Below are positions 15,175 to 22,760 of a DNA stretch of 22,760 bases, piece after piece (position 1 is the stretch's first letter; every line of letters begins with the position of its first letter). The stretch lies in the NCBI GenBank assembly GCA_035688305.1, contig DASSNC010000107.1, positions 1 to 22,760 on the forward strand. The letters run 5' to 3'. The translations under genes and the position numbers were made by a program. Below the pieces are notes generated by a model. That model saw only the letters and a program-made list of their open reading frames with translations. It was not told the DNA's origin and ran no database searches. The DNA comes from 66-474 sp035688305. Lineage in GTDB: Bacteria; Pseudomonadota; Gammaproteobacteria; Xanthomonadales; Rhodanobacteraceae.

Positions 15175-16346
15175 TCAAGCCGAGATCGCCAGCCGCTCGC
15201 TGCGGTAGACGAGCGCAGTGATCACGCCCAGGATCGCGGCCGCAGCGAATCCGCACACCAACGCCAGACCAATCTCGCCGGCGGACACCGGGTTGCCGCG
15301 CAACAGGTCGCTGATGCCGACCTGCTGGCCGAGCAGCGGCACCGCGTACATCCACTGGGCGGCCTTCACCGGCATGAAGCTCATCAGGATCGACGGCAGG
15401 ATCGGAATGAACATCAACAGGCCGAGATAGGTCTGCGCCTCGCGATAGCTCTTGGCGAATGCGGCCACCAGGGTCTCCAGGATCGCGAACAACGCGATCA
15501 GCGGCAGTTCCAGCAGGATGGCTTTGGCCACGAACGCGCCGCCGAGGTCGAACACCATCCCGAGCTTCGCGGTCGGCAGGAAGTAGCCGGCGACCACGAA
15601 AGCGACTGCGGTGATCACCAGGCTGGCCAGCGAGAAGGTACCGATCGCGCCGAGCTTGCCGGTGAGGATCCGCCAGCGTGCCACCGGGTTGGCGAACAAC
15701 GGTTCCAGTGATTGCCGCTCGCGTTCGCCCGCGGTGAGGTCGATCGCGAGGTACATGCCGCCAATGTAGATGGCCAGCACGAAGAAATACGGCAGGATGC
15801 TGAGCAGCATGCCCGCGCGCGATTGCGGCGTGGACTGGTCGCGCTTCGTGACGATCACCGGCGCCGCGAGCGCCGGGGACAGGCCGCGCGCCAGCAAACG
15901 CAACGCGCCCTGCTGGCGGCTGTACTGGGTCAGCATGCCATCAAGGCGATCGCGCGGCGTGCTGCTGCCCTGCTGCGAAGCGTCGTAGATCACCTCGACT
16001 TCGGCCGGCTTGCCGGCGTTCCAGGCTTTCGGGTAGCTCGCCGGAATGCGCAGTACCACGTCAGTCTCGCGATTGCGTACCGCCGCATCCGGATCGGCAA
16101 TCGGGGCTTCCGGCACCAGGCCCTGCTGCTTCAGCGCATCGATCAGGTTGGGCGCGTACTGGGCACCGATCACCGGCACGTGCAGCGGGCCTTCGGCCTT
16201 GGCCATCTGCTGGTTGACCATGACGTTCATCATGACCACGAACATCACCGGGCCGATCAGCGGCGCGTAGATCAGCGCACTCAGCACCGTGCGCTTGTCG
16301 CGCAGGTTTTCGCGGATTTCCTTCCACCATACCGTCAACATCGCGT

Positions 16347-16350
<4 letters not shown>
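15175..16350 (-). CDS. natB: ABC-2 type exporter permease, NatB-like
   Basis: The 391-aa membrane protein starts MNAMLTVWWKEIRENLRDKR, the amphipathic N-terminus typical of NatB/ABC-2 permeases. The first helix is at about residues 22-46. A large outside loop of about 140 residues follows (YASPKAWNAGK-like region with EVEVIYDASQQ), then a five-helix bundle (SILPYFFVLAIYIGGMYLAI, GTFSLASLVITAVAFVVAGY, AILLELPLIALFAILETLVA, LGLLMFIPILPSILMSF, IGLALVCGFAAAAILGVITA). The conserved ABC-2 segment LTAGERERQSLEPLFANPV is present. It is encoded with a 4-bp ATGA overlap after natA, its ATPase partner. In Bacillus NatAB exports sodium; here the substrate is unknown. It is the last gene of the operon. 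Confidence 0.92.
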
Positions 16351-17077
<727 letters not shown>

Positions 17078-17081
<4 letters not shown>

Positions 17082-18682
17082 GGCGCGGCTCCATTGAAAT
17101 TCACGAACGCGGGAATCGGTCCGATCCGTTTCAGGCAAGTGGCATCCAGCGTTTTCGGGTCGAGCTTGTCGATGAACTGGTCGACGAGTTTGGGCATGCA
17201 GCCGATGCCGAGTTCGCCGTGGCCCATGCCCTTGAGTTCCAGCACGCGACCGTTCGACAGGCCCTTCAACACTTCCTGCGCGAAACGCGGTGGCGTCACC
17301 GGATCGCGTTCGCCCGAGAGGATCAAGGTCGGGATAGCCGACTTGAACGGTTGATGGAAGTCCTTCGGCATCGCGCCGCGCGGCCACACAGAGCACGCAG
17401 CCTCGATACGCTGGATCGGCAACTCGCCGAGCAGAGTGTCGTCGTCTTGCGGCCGCGGCTTCAGGAACGGCGCATCCTCGGCGCACATCACCGACAATTG
17501 CATGCCGCCATTCATGCCGGCATCAAGATCGCCCTTGCCGATCTGCGTCTGCCCAAGCAGGGGCAGGTAATTGCCCTGCGCGGCCTGCTGGATATCCAGC
17601 GGCAGCAACGCAGATGCCTCGGCGTTGTACGCAAACAGATGCACCAGTCCTGCCAGCGTGTCGCCGTTGACGGTGCGGGTGACCGGTTTGAAGGTTTGCG
17701 GATCGCGGAAGGTCACGTTCTGGACGGGCGCCGCGACCAGCTTGGCGTGCAGATCCAGCAGGGTCTTGCGCCAATCCCCGAACTGCTTGTCGCAGGCCGG
17801 CGTGGCGATGCAGTCCGCAACCTGCAATTTGAGCGCGCGCTCAAGATCTGCCGCGAAGGTTTCGCCGAGGATCAGCGAATTCGGCGCGACGCTGTCGAGC
17901 ACGATGCTGCGCACGCCGTCCGGATGCGCGCCCGCGTACTGTTGCGCCATGCGCGTGCCGTAGGAGATGCCGATGAGGTCGAGCTTCGGCGCGCCCAGCG
18001 CCTGGCGCACGGCTTCGAGGTCCGCAACCGCAATCGTCGTCGTGTAGTAGCGCGGATCGGCCTTCTGCTCGACCTCGGTCAGGCACTGGGCAATGTCGGC
18101 CTTGGCGCGTGCGACGTCGAATGGCAGGTCCTCGCTGGCCTTCTGTGCCTTTTCCGCCTTCGGACAGGACAGCGGATTCGAGCCGCCAGTGCCGCGCTGA
18201 TCGACCAGCAACACGTCGTGGTGTTTCAGCAGCGGCTTGAATGCGGTTGCGATTTCCGGATAGGTGTCGATCGCGGATTGCCCCGGGCCGCCGGCGAGCA
18301 TGGTCACCAGGTCGGGCGCCGGTAGCGCCGATTCGCTCTTCACGATGGCAACTCGCAGCTTGATCGTGCGCGAGTGCGGGTCGTCGCGATTCTCCGGCAC
18401 CGGAAAGTCGGCGCAAAAAGCGGGGATCGTCGCGGTGCTCTGCGGTTTCTTCAGCTGGCAAGCCGTCAAGGTCAGCGTGCCCATTTTCAGGGTCGCGGGC
18501 GGCGCGGGTTTGACGGGTTTGGCCGGCGCAGACGCCATCGAGGGCGCGCTGCGGGTGGCGGCTGCGACATCGGCGGCAGGCGCGGCATCCTTGTGCTGGC
18601 GGCCCCACCACTGCCAGCCGATCACGCCGAGCGCGATCACGATCGCGGCGACGCGCAGGCCCATGCGAGCATTGATTTTCAT
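17078..18682 (-). CDS. Membrane-anchored alpha/beta hydrolase, S33 prolyl/tripeptidyl aminopeptidase-like
   Basis: The 534-aa product has an N-terminal membrane helix (about 9-26, LRVAAIVIALGVIGWQWWG) and an Ala/Pro linker up to residue 65, so the enzyme domain should face the periplasm. The fold has the oxyanion-site motif LAGGPGQS (129-136), DQRGTGGSN (161-169), nucleophile Ser240 in GISYG, Asp460 (SGERDPVTPP) and His488 (GMGHGELG). This layout and the C-terminal TAP-like part match the S33 family that includes proline iminopeptidase and tripeptidyl aminopeptidase. Ten cysteines fit an oxidised compartment. It likely cleaves peptides or esters; the substrate is unknown. It begins directly after the stop of the HTH gene (TGA then ATG) and overlaps natA by 4 bp, so it is part of one translated unit with regulator and exporter. 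Confidence 0.88.
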
Positions 18683-18883
18683 TCAGCGTCCCTCATCCGG
18701 TTCGAACATCGTCTCGATGCGTTGCTTGAACAGCCGCGCCAGCTTGAACGCCAGCGGCAGGCTGGGGTCGTACTTGCCGGTTTCGATCGCGTTGATGGTC
18801 TGGCGCGAGACATCCACGTGTTCGGCCAAGGTGGCTTGCGACCAACCATGGGCTTCGCGCAATTCACGCACGCGGTTTTTCAT
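18683..18883 (-). CDS. 66-aa Cro/XRE-type HTH regulator, CylR2-like
   Basis: The 66-aa protein starts MKNRVRELREAHGWSQATLA. The HTH spans about residues 14-37, with DVSRQTINAIETGKYDPSLP as recognition helix and loop, followed by LAFKLARLFKQRIETMFEPD. This matches the small dimeric HTH class that includes enterococcal CylR2, also 66 aa with SRQTING-IEKNKYNPSLQL-like sequence (from memory). Such proteins are DNA-binding dimers, usually repressors. The ATG at 18883 overlaps the upstream membrane-protein stop as ATGA. The longer upstream frame would extend into the membrane gene and is not needed. The palindrome 19319-19336 at the operon start is its likely target. No sensor domain is present, so the signal probably comes from the membrane protein. 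Confidence 0.93.
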   Translation of the reverse strand: MKNRVRELREAHGWSQATLAEHVDVSRQTINAIETGKYDPSLPLAFKLARLFKQRIETMFEPDEGR

Positions 18884-19299
18884 TCGCAACCCCGCACGCC
18901 CCATGCGCCCGTATACCAGCGGCTCAATGCCATCCGGCTCACGCCATAGACAAGGCACAGCGCGGGGAAAACCCAGATCAACACGTCACCGCCCACACTC
19001 CAGACCTTCGCTGCGGCCAGGAAGCCGCCGACGAGGCTGAGCGTGCCGACGGTGGCGGTCGCGATGCCAAGCGCCATCAGGTGCAGGCGACGCTGCAGTT
19101 CGTCGCTCGCCAGCACCCGGTGCGCCATCAAGGCGATCACCGCGGCCACGGGCAGCACCGGACTGATCGCCAGCAAGATCTTCCACCAGGTCTCGCCTGC
19201 TCCGCGCGCCAACGGCCACAGCCAGAACAGCACGGCGATATACACCGCCATCAACAGCAGGACGTACAGGTTGTAGCGCTTGTACGAAAATCGGGGCAT
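18880..19299 (-). CDS. Four-helix membrane protein paired with HTH regulator
   Basis: The 139-aa protein starts MPRFSYKRYNLYVLLLMAVY. Four hydrophobic helices are at about 9-31, 39-60, 72-97 and 103-121, with a short positively charged N-terminus and a loop carrying ASDELQRRLHLMALG. I recognise no enzyme motif. Similar small membrane proteins are often encoded directly before CylR2-type HTH genes. In the cytolysin system CylR1 (membrane) and CylR2 (HTH) control expression together, so a signal-input or anti-repressor role is plausible but inferred. It is the first gene of the five-gene operon, and its stop overlaps the regulator start as ATGA. The ATG at 19299 is 36 nt after the predicted transcript start. 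Confidence 0.85.
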   Translation of the reverse strand: MPRFSYKRYNLYVLLLMAVYIAVLFWLWPLARGAGETWWKILLAISPVLPVAAVIALMAHRVLASDELQRRLHLMALGIATATVGTLSLVGGFLAAAKVWSVGGDVLIWVFPALCLVYGVSRMALSRWYTGAWGVRGCE

Positions 19300-19318
19300 G
19301 GCGCAGGGCGTCTCGGCA

Positions 19319-19336
19319 TGTCAAGTAACCTTGACA
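19319..19336. promoter_or_regulatory. Palindromic operator at the operon transcription start
   Basis: Perfect 7-bp arms TGTCAAG (19319-19325) and CTTGACA (19330-19336) flank TAAC. It covers the predicted +1 to +17 region of the minus-strand promoter. A third TGTCAAG at 19365-19371 covers the -35 box. Binding by the HTH protein at 18683-18883 is inferred from proximity and symmetry. Confidence 0.7.
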
Positions 19337-19341
19337 AACAC

Positions 19342-19370
19342 AGGCTATCCGCGACTTCGTGCTGTGTCAA
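19342..19370 (-). promoter_or_regulatory. Sigma-70 promoter of the membrane protein/HTH/hydrolase/NatAB operon
   Basis: On the minus strand a perfect TTGACA (19365-19370) is followed after 17 bp by TAGCCT (19342-19347, 4 of 6 to TATAAT). Predicted start is near 19335, leader about 36 nt. It lies 54 bp after the icd stop and overlaps the operator half-sites. Confidence 0.75.
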
Positions 19371-19424
19371 GCCACCTTTACATCATGCTGAAACGGGCGC
19401 TGCCGCCATCGTCCCGGCATGGCT

Positions 19425-21662
19425 TCAGGCGCCGTCCACGAACGTCCGCAGCGTGGCATTGAGGGTCTGACTGGGGCGCATGGCGGCACGAACCTTGGCG
19501 AGGTCGGGGCGGTAATAGCCACCAAGCTCGACCGGCTGGCCCTGCACGCCGTTCAACTCGGCAACGATGGTGGCTTCGGCGGCCTCCAACTGCGCCGCGA
19601 GCGGCGCAAAGCGGGCCGCCAGCGCCGCGTCGTCGTGCTGCTCGGCGAGTGCGCGCGCCCAATACATCGCGAGATAGAAGTGACTGCCGCGATTGTCGAG
19701 GCCGCCAAGCTTGCGCGACGGCGACTTGTTGCTTTCGAGCAAGCGGCCGGTTGCTGCATCCAGGGCCGACGCCAACACCTGCGCGCGCGGGTTGTCGTGC
19801 GTACGGCCGAGGTATTCGAGCGACGCGCCGAGCGCCAGGAATTCGCCAAGCGAATCCCAGCGCAGGTAATCCTCGGTCACGAATTGCTGCACGTGTTTGG
19901 GTGCGCTGCCGCCGGCGCCGGTTTCGAACAGGCCGCCACCGGCCATCAGCGGCACGATCGAAAGCATCTTGGCGCTGGTGCCAAGTTCCATGATCGGAAA
20001 CAGGTCGGTCAGGTAATCGCGCAGCACGTTGCCGGTCACCGAGATGGTGTCTTCGCCGCGGCGGATGCGCGCAAGCGAGAAGCGGATGGCGTCTTCCGGC
20101 GCCATGATGCGGATGTCGAGACCACTGGTGTTGTGATCCTCGAGGTAGCGCTCGACTTTCCTGATCACCTCGGCGTCGTGCGCACGCTGCGGATCCAGCC
20201 AGAACACCGCCGGCGTGTTGGACAAGCGCGATCGGGATACCGCCAGCTTGACCCAATCGGCAACCGGCGCGTCGCGGGTTTCGCACATGCGCCAGATGTC
20301 GCCGGCCTCGACCGCGTGTTCGAAAATCTGCTGGCCGTCCTGGTCGAGCACGCGCACCACGCCCGCAAAGGGAATCTCGAAGGTCTTGTCGTGCGAGCCG
20401 TATTCCTCGGCCTTGTCCGCCATCAGTCCGACGTTGGGCACGCTGCCCATCGTCGCCGGATCGAACGCGCCGTGCGCCTTGCAGTCCTCGACCACCACCG
20501 CGTAGATCCCGGCGTAGCTGCGATCGGGGATGACGGCCTTCACGTCCTGCCGCTCGCCCTTGGCGTTCCACATCTTGCCCGAGTCGCGGATCATCGCCGG
20601 CATCGAGGCGTCGATGATGACGTCCGACGGTACGTGCAGGTTGGTGATGCCCTGTTCGGAATTGACCATTGCCAACGGCGGCCGCTGCACGTATTCGGCG
20701 ACGATGCCGCCCTTGATCGCGGCCTGCTCGGCTGCCGACATTTTCGGCAGGCACGCGTACAAATCGCCGAGGCCATTGTTTGGATTGAAGCCGGCCTGCT
20801 TGAGCGCGTCGGCGTGCTTGTCCAGCACGTCGCTGAAGAATTCGCTGACCACCACGCCGAACATGATCGGGTCGGAGACCTTCATCATGGTGGCCTTGAA
20901 GTGCACCGAGAACAGCACGCCCTGCGCCTTGGCGTCGGCGATCTCGGCCCGGATGAAGGCGGCGAGCGCCTTGCGGCTCATCACCGCAGCATCGACGATT
21001 TCGCCGGCCGCAACCTTCACCGATTCCTTGAGTACGCGGGTCTGGCCGTCCGTGCCTGCGAGCACGACTTTCAGGCTGCCGGCCTGGTCCAGCGTGCGCG
21101 ATTTTTCCGAGCCGTAGAAATCACCGCCATCCATGTGCGCGACGTGGGTCTTCGACTCCGCACTCCACGCACCCATCTTGTGCGGATGCTTCCTCGCGTA
21201 CGCCTTGACGGATGCCGGCGCGCGGCGATCGGAATTGCCCTGCCGGATGACTGGATTGACCGCGCTGCCCTTGACGCGGTCGTAGCGCGCCCTGGTGTCC
21301 TTTTCGGCGTCGTTCTTCGGCGCATCCGGATAATCCGGCAACGCGTAGCCGCGGCCCTGCAGTTCCCGGATCGCGGCTTTCAGTTGCGGCAGCGAGGCGC
21401 TGATGTTCGGCAACTTGATGATGTTGGCCTCGGGCTGCAGCACCAGCCGGCCCAGCTCCGCGAGGTCATCTGCAACTTTCTGATCATCCCTCAACAAATC
21501 CGGGAACTGCGCCAGGATGCGCCCGGCCAGCGAGATGTCGCGGGTCTCGACATTCACGCCTGCCGACGCGGCAAAGGCCTCGATGATCGGCAACAATGAT
21601 GCCGTCGCGAGGAACGGCGCTTCATCGGTCAGGGTGTAGATGATCGTGGGCGTGGCAGGCAT
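19425..21662 (-). CDS. icd: Monomeric NADP-dependent isocitrate dehydrogenase
   Basis: The 745-aa product is the monomeric IDH type (about 740 aa in Azotobacter and Corynebacterium), unrelated in length to the 416-aa dimeric E. coli enzyme. It starts MPATPTIIYTLTDEAPFLAT. Recognisable blocks include DISLAGRILAQFPDLL, NPVIRQGNSDRRAPASVKAY, HPHKMGAWSAESKTHVAHMD, the region RPPLAMVNSEQGITNLHVPS, and DHNTSGLDIRIMAPEDAIRF. It converts isocitrate to 2-oxoglutarate and CO2, making NADPH, in the TCA cycle in the cytoplasm. The ATG at 21662 was chosen because AAGGAA lies about 7 nt upstream and length fits; the frame is open 29 codons further. It is transcribed alone, divergent from rluE, with a candidate promoter at 21696-21724. 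Confidence 0.97.
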   Translation of the reverse strand: MPATPTIIYTLTDEAPFLATASLLPIIEAFAASAGVNVETRDISLAGRILAQFPDLLRDDQKVADDLAELGRLVLQPEANIIKLPNISASLPQLKAAIRELQGRGYALPDYPDAPKNDAEKDTRARYDRVKGSAVNPVIRQGNSDRRAPASVKAYARKHPHKMGAWSAESKTHVAHMDGGDFYGSEKSRTLDQAGSLKVVLAGTDGQTRVLKESVKVAAGEIVDAAVMSRKALAAFIRAEIADAKAQGVLFSVHFKATMMKVSDPIMFGVVVSEFFSDVLDKHADALKQAGFNPNNGLGDLYACLPKMSAAEQAAIKGGIVAEYVQRPPLAMVNSEQGITNLHVPSDVIIDASMPAMIRDSGKMWNAKGERQDVKAVIPDRSYAGIYAVVVEDCKAHGAFDPATMGSVPNVGLMADKAEEYGSHDKTFEIPFAGVVRVLDQDGQQIFEHAVEAGDIWRMCETRDAPVADWVKLAVSRSRLSNTPAVFWLDPQRAHDAEVIRKVERYLEDHNTSGLDIRIMAPEDAIRFSLARIRRGEDTISVTGNVLRDYLTDLFPIMELGTSAKMLSIVPLMAGGGLFETGAGGSAPKHVQQFVTEDYLRWDSLGEFLALGASLEYLGRTHDNPRAQVLASALDAATGRLLESNKSPSRKLGGLDNRGSHFYLAMYWARALAEQHDDAALAARFAPLAAQLEAAEATIVAELNGVQGQPVELGGYYRPDLAKVRAAMRPSQTLNATLRTFVDGA

Positions 21663-21684
21663 CGAGCGTTCCTTCCGGGCAACA

Positions 21685-21719
21685 GGCAAGCGACCATTGT
21701 CGCGGGTTGCGCGCTTGCC
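21685..21719. repeat. 8-bp inverted repeat in the icd promoter
   Basis: GGCAAGCG (21685-21692) and CGCTTGCC (21712-21719) are perfect arms with 19 bp between them. They flank the proposed -10 box of icd, so they could be a regulator site. It could also be chance in GC-rich DNA. Confidence 0.45.
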
Positions 21720-21724
21720 GCCAA
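21696..21724 (-). promoter_or_regulatory. Candidate sigma-70 promoter of icd
   Basis: On the minus strand TTGGCG (21719-21724) and GACAAT (21696-21701) are 17 bp apart, each 4 of 6 to consensus. Start near 21689 gives a leader of about 27 nt. Confidence 0.4.
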
Positions 21725-21791
21725 GCAGCCCCGCACCACCACGGCCCAAAACCGGAGGCCTGATTAGCGTCGAGTCTCAGCTGACGAATTC

Positions 21792-21835
21792 CCCTCTCCC
21801 TTCGGGAGAGGGTGCCCCGACGGGGCGGGTGAGGG
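21792..21835 (+). repeat. REP-like double-hairpin element, copy 1
   Basis: Hairpin A: CCCTCTCCC (21792-21800), loop TTC, GGGAGAGGG (21804-21812). Hairpin B: GCCCC (21814-21818), loop GAC, GGGGC (21822-21826), followed by GGGTGAGGG. This two-stem layout is, from memory, a very common extragenic repeat in Xanthomonadales genomes. Confidence 0.75.
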
Positions 21836-21893
21836 TACGCTTGCGCGAAATGTTGCTGACCGTCGTTGGCATCCCCTCCGCCGCGAAACCGAA

Positions 21894-21938
21894 CCCTCAT
21901 TCGGCGCTGCGCGCCACCTTCTCCCGCAGGGCGAACGG
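21894..21938 (-). repeat. REP-like double-hairpin element, copy 2 (inverted)
   Basis: Aligned by hand to the reverse complement of copy 1, about 31 of 44 positions match. It begins CCCTCA, has hairpin B as GGCGC-TGC-GCGCC (21903-21915), and a weaker hairpin A (TTC-T-CCC / GGG-C-GAA). Both sides of hairpin B changed together, keeping the stem. Confidence 0.65.
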
Positions 21939-21987
21939 AAAGGCTGGCTGAGGATGCGCACCAATCAAAATCGGAGATGCCGGCACG

Positions 21988-22566
21988 ATGCTGATCGCAT
22001 TCAACAAGCCCTTCAACGTGCTGTGCCAGTTCACCGACCAGAGCACGCCACCGCGGCGCACACTGGCCGAGTTCGGCCTGCCGCCGAACGTGTATCCCGC
22101 GGGGCGCCTCGACTTCGATTCGGAAGGGCTGTTGCTGCTGACCGACGACGGCGCACTCGCGCATCGCATCACCGATCCGCGCTACAAGGAGTCCAAAACC
22201 TACCTCGCCATGGTCGAAGGCACGCCCGACGCGACTTCGATCCAGCACCTGCGGCGCGGCGTGGGACTGAAGGATGGCCTGACCCGGCCCGCGGTCGCGC
22301 GCTTGATCACCGAACCGCCCGAGTGGCTGTGGCCGCGCGATCCGCCGGTGCGCTTCCGCAAATCGGTCCCGGATGCGTGGCTGGAACTCACGATCCAGGA
22401 AGGCCGCAATCGCCAGGTGCGGCGCATGACCGCGGCGGTCGGCTTGCCGACCTTGCGCCTGATCCGCACGCGCATCGGCGAGCACACCCTGAGCGGGCTC
22501 GCGCCGGGCGAGCACCGGATCGTCGCGAATCTTCCAGCGGCCACGACAAGGACAACACGGCGATGA
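21988..22566 (+). CDS. rluE: 23S rRNA pseudouridine synthase RluE (RsuA family)
   Basis: The 192-aa product starts MLIAFNKPFNVLCQFTDQST. The RsuA/RluE motif AGRLDFDSEGLLLLTDDGAL holds the catalytic Asp42 (GRLD). Further family blocks are YKESKTYLAMVEGTP, PPEWLWPRDPPVRFRKSVPD and the C-terminal EGRNRQVRRMTAAVGLPTLR. The WLWPR-PP-R-RKS-P block is close to E. coli RluE, which makes pseudouridine 2457 in 23S rRNA. It lacks the N-terminal S4 domain of RsuA/RluB, as RluE does. GGAG stands 11 nt before the ATG. Its stop overlaps the following methyltransferase start as ATGA. Confidence 0.94.
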   Translation: MLIAFNKPFNVLCQFTDQSTPPRRTLAEFGLPPNVYPAGRLDFDSEGLLLLTDDGALAHRITDPRYKESKTYLAMVEGTPDATSIQHLRRGVGLKDGLTRPAVARLITEPPEWLWPRDPPVRFRKSVPDAWLELTIQEGRNRQVRRMTAAVGLPTLRLIRTRIGEHTLSGLAPGEHRIVANLPAATTRTTRR

Positions 22567-22760
22567 CCTTCAAGGATCACTTCTCGGGACATGCCGACTT
22601 GTATCGCGCCGCGCGACCGCATTATCCGGATGCGCTGTTCGACTGGATTGCCCGCGATGCCCCGTCCCGTACCTGTGCATGGGATGCGGGTTGTGGCAAC
22701 GGTCAGGCCAGCGTCGCGCTGGCGGAACGTTTCGAGCGCGTGCTCGCGACTGACCCGAGT
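22563..22760 (+). CDS. Class I SAM-dependent methyltransferase, N-terminal part (cut by window edge)
   Basis: 66 codons are visible, starting MTFKDHFSGHADLYRAARPH. The segment YPDALFDWIA precedes motif I of class I methyltransferases, WDAGCGNGQASVALAERFER, which binds S-adenosylmethionine, then VLATDPS with the acidic residue of motif II. The FxxHAxxYxxxRPxYP start is typical of the UbiE/Trans-aconitate-methyltransferase-like (Methyltransf_11) group. The substrate cannot be judged from this part. It overlaps rluE by 4 bp and is probably co-translated with it. Confidence 0.88.
   Translation, partial: MTFKDHFSGHADLYRAARPHYPDALFDWIARDAPSRTCAWDAGCGNGQASVALAERFERVLATDPS

Larger units (their letters stand above)
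21663..21987. other. Divergent intergenic region icd/rluE with REP-like pair
   Basis: 325 bp with no supported gene. From left to right it holds the icd leader and promoter with an inverted repeat (21685-21724), a plain stretch, a REP-like element (21792-21835), a 58-bp spacer, an inverted second copy (21894-21938), and the rluE ribosome site GGAG (21973-21976). No clear rluE promoter was identified. Confidence 0.75.

Overview
The window is GC-rich, densely packed bacterial chromosome. The gene order mltB-rlpA-dacC-ybeD-lipB, a monomeric NADP-isocitrate dehydrogenase, an HSI-I-like type VI secretion (T6SS) operon and family-typical extragenic hairpin repeats suggest a gammaproteobacterium of the Lysobacterales (Xanthomonadales), perhaps Rhodanobacteraceae. 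That placement is inference from gene content; no rRNA or tRNA lies in the window.

Region 1 (1-7719, minus strand) is a T6SS operon read right to left: tssB, tssC, hcp, tagJ, tssE, tssF, tssG, tssH(clpV, cut by the left edge). It encodes the contractile sheath (TssB/C), inner tube (Hcp), baseplate (TssE/F/G), the TagJ accessory protein and the recycling ATPase. The order matches P. aeruginosa HSI-I. No membrane-complex, VgrG or effector gene is visible here. A perfect 12-bp stem-loop follows hcp.

Region 2 (7720-8232) is a 513-bp divergent intergenic region with candidate promoters in both directions.

Region 3 (8233-15124, plus strand) is a cell-envelope and lipoate cluster: mltB, rlpA, dacC, ybeD, lipB, then prc behind an intrinsic terminator. 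These gene products cleave or trim peptidoglycan (MltB, RlpA, DacC), start lipoate attachment (LipB), and degrade or process periplasmic proteins (Prc). The pbp2/rodA genes usually found upstream and the lipA usually found after lipB are absent from these positions. The start of lipB has a 4x7-bp tandem repeat and two G-quadruplex motifs on opposite strands.

Region 4 (15175-19299, minus strand) is a tightly coupled five-gene operon: a four-helix membrane protein, a 66-aa CylR2-like HTH regulator, a membrane-anchored S33-type alpha/beta hydrolase, and a NatA/NatB ABC exporter. Every junction overlaps or abuts. The promoter (TTGACA, 17-bp spacer, TAGCCT) has a perfect 7-bp-arm palindrome at the predicted transcription start, and a third half-site covers its -35 box. 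This looks like an autoregulated envelope-sensing or export switch and is the best candidate for an undescribed system here.

Region 5 (19425-22760) holds icd (minus), a divergent intergenic region with two inverted REP-like double-hairpin elements, rluE (plus), and the start of a SAM-dependent methyltransferase overlapping rluE by 4 bp and cut by the right edge.
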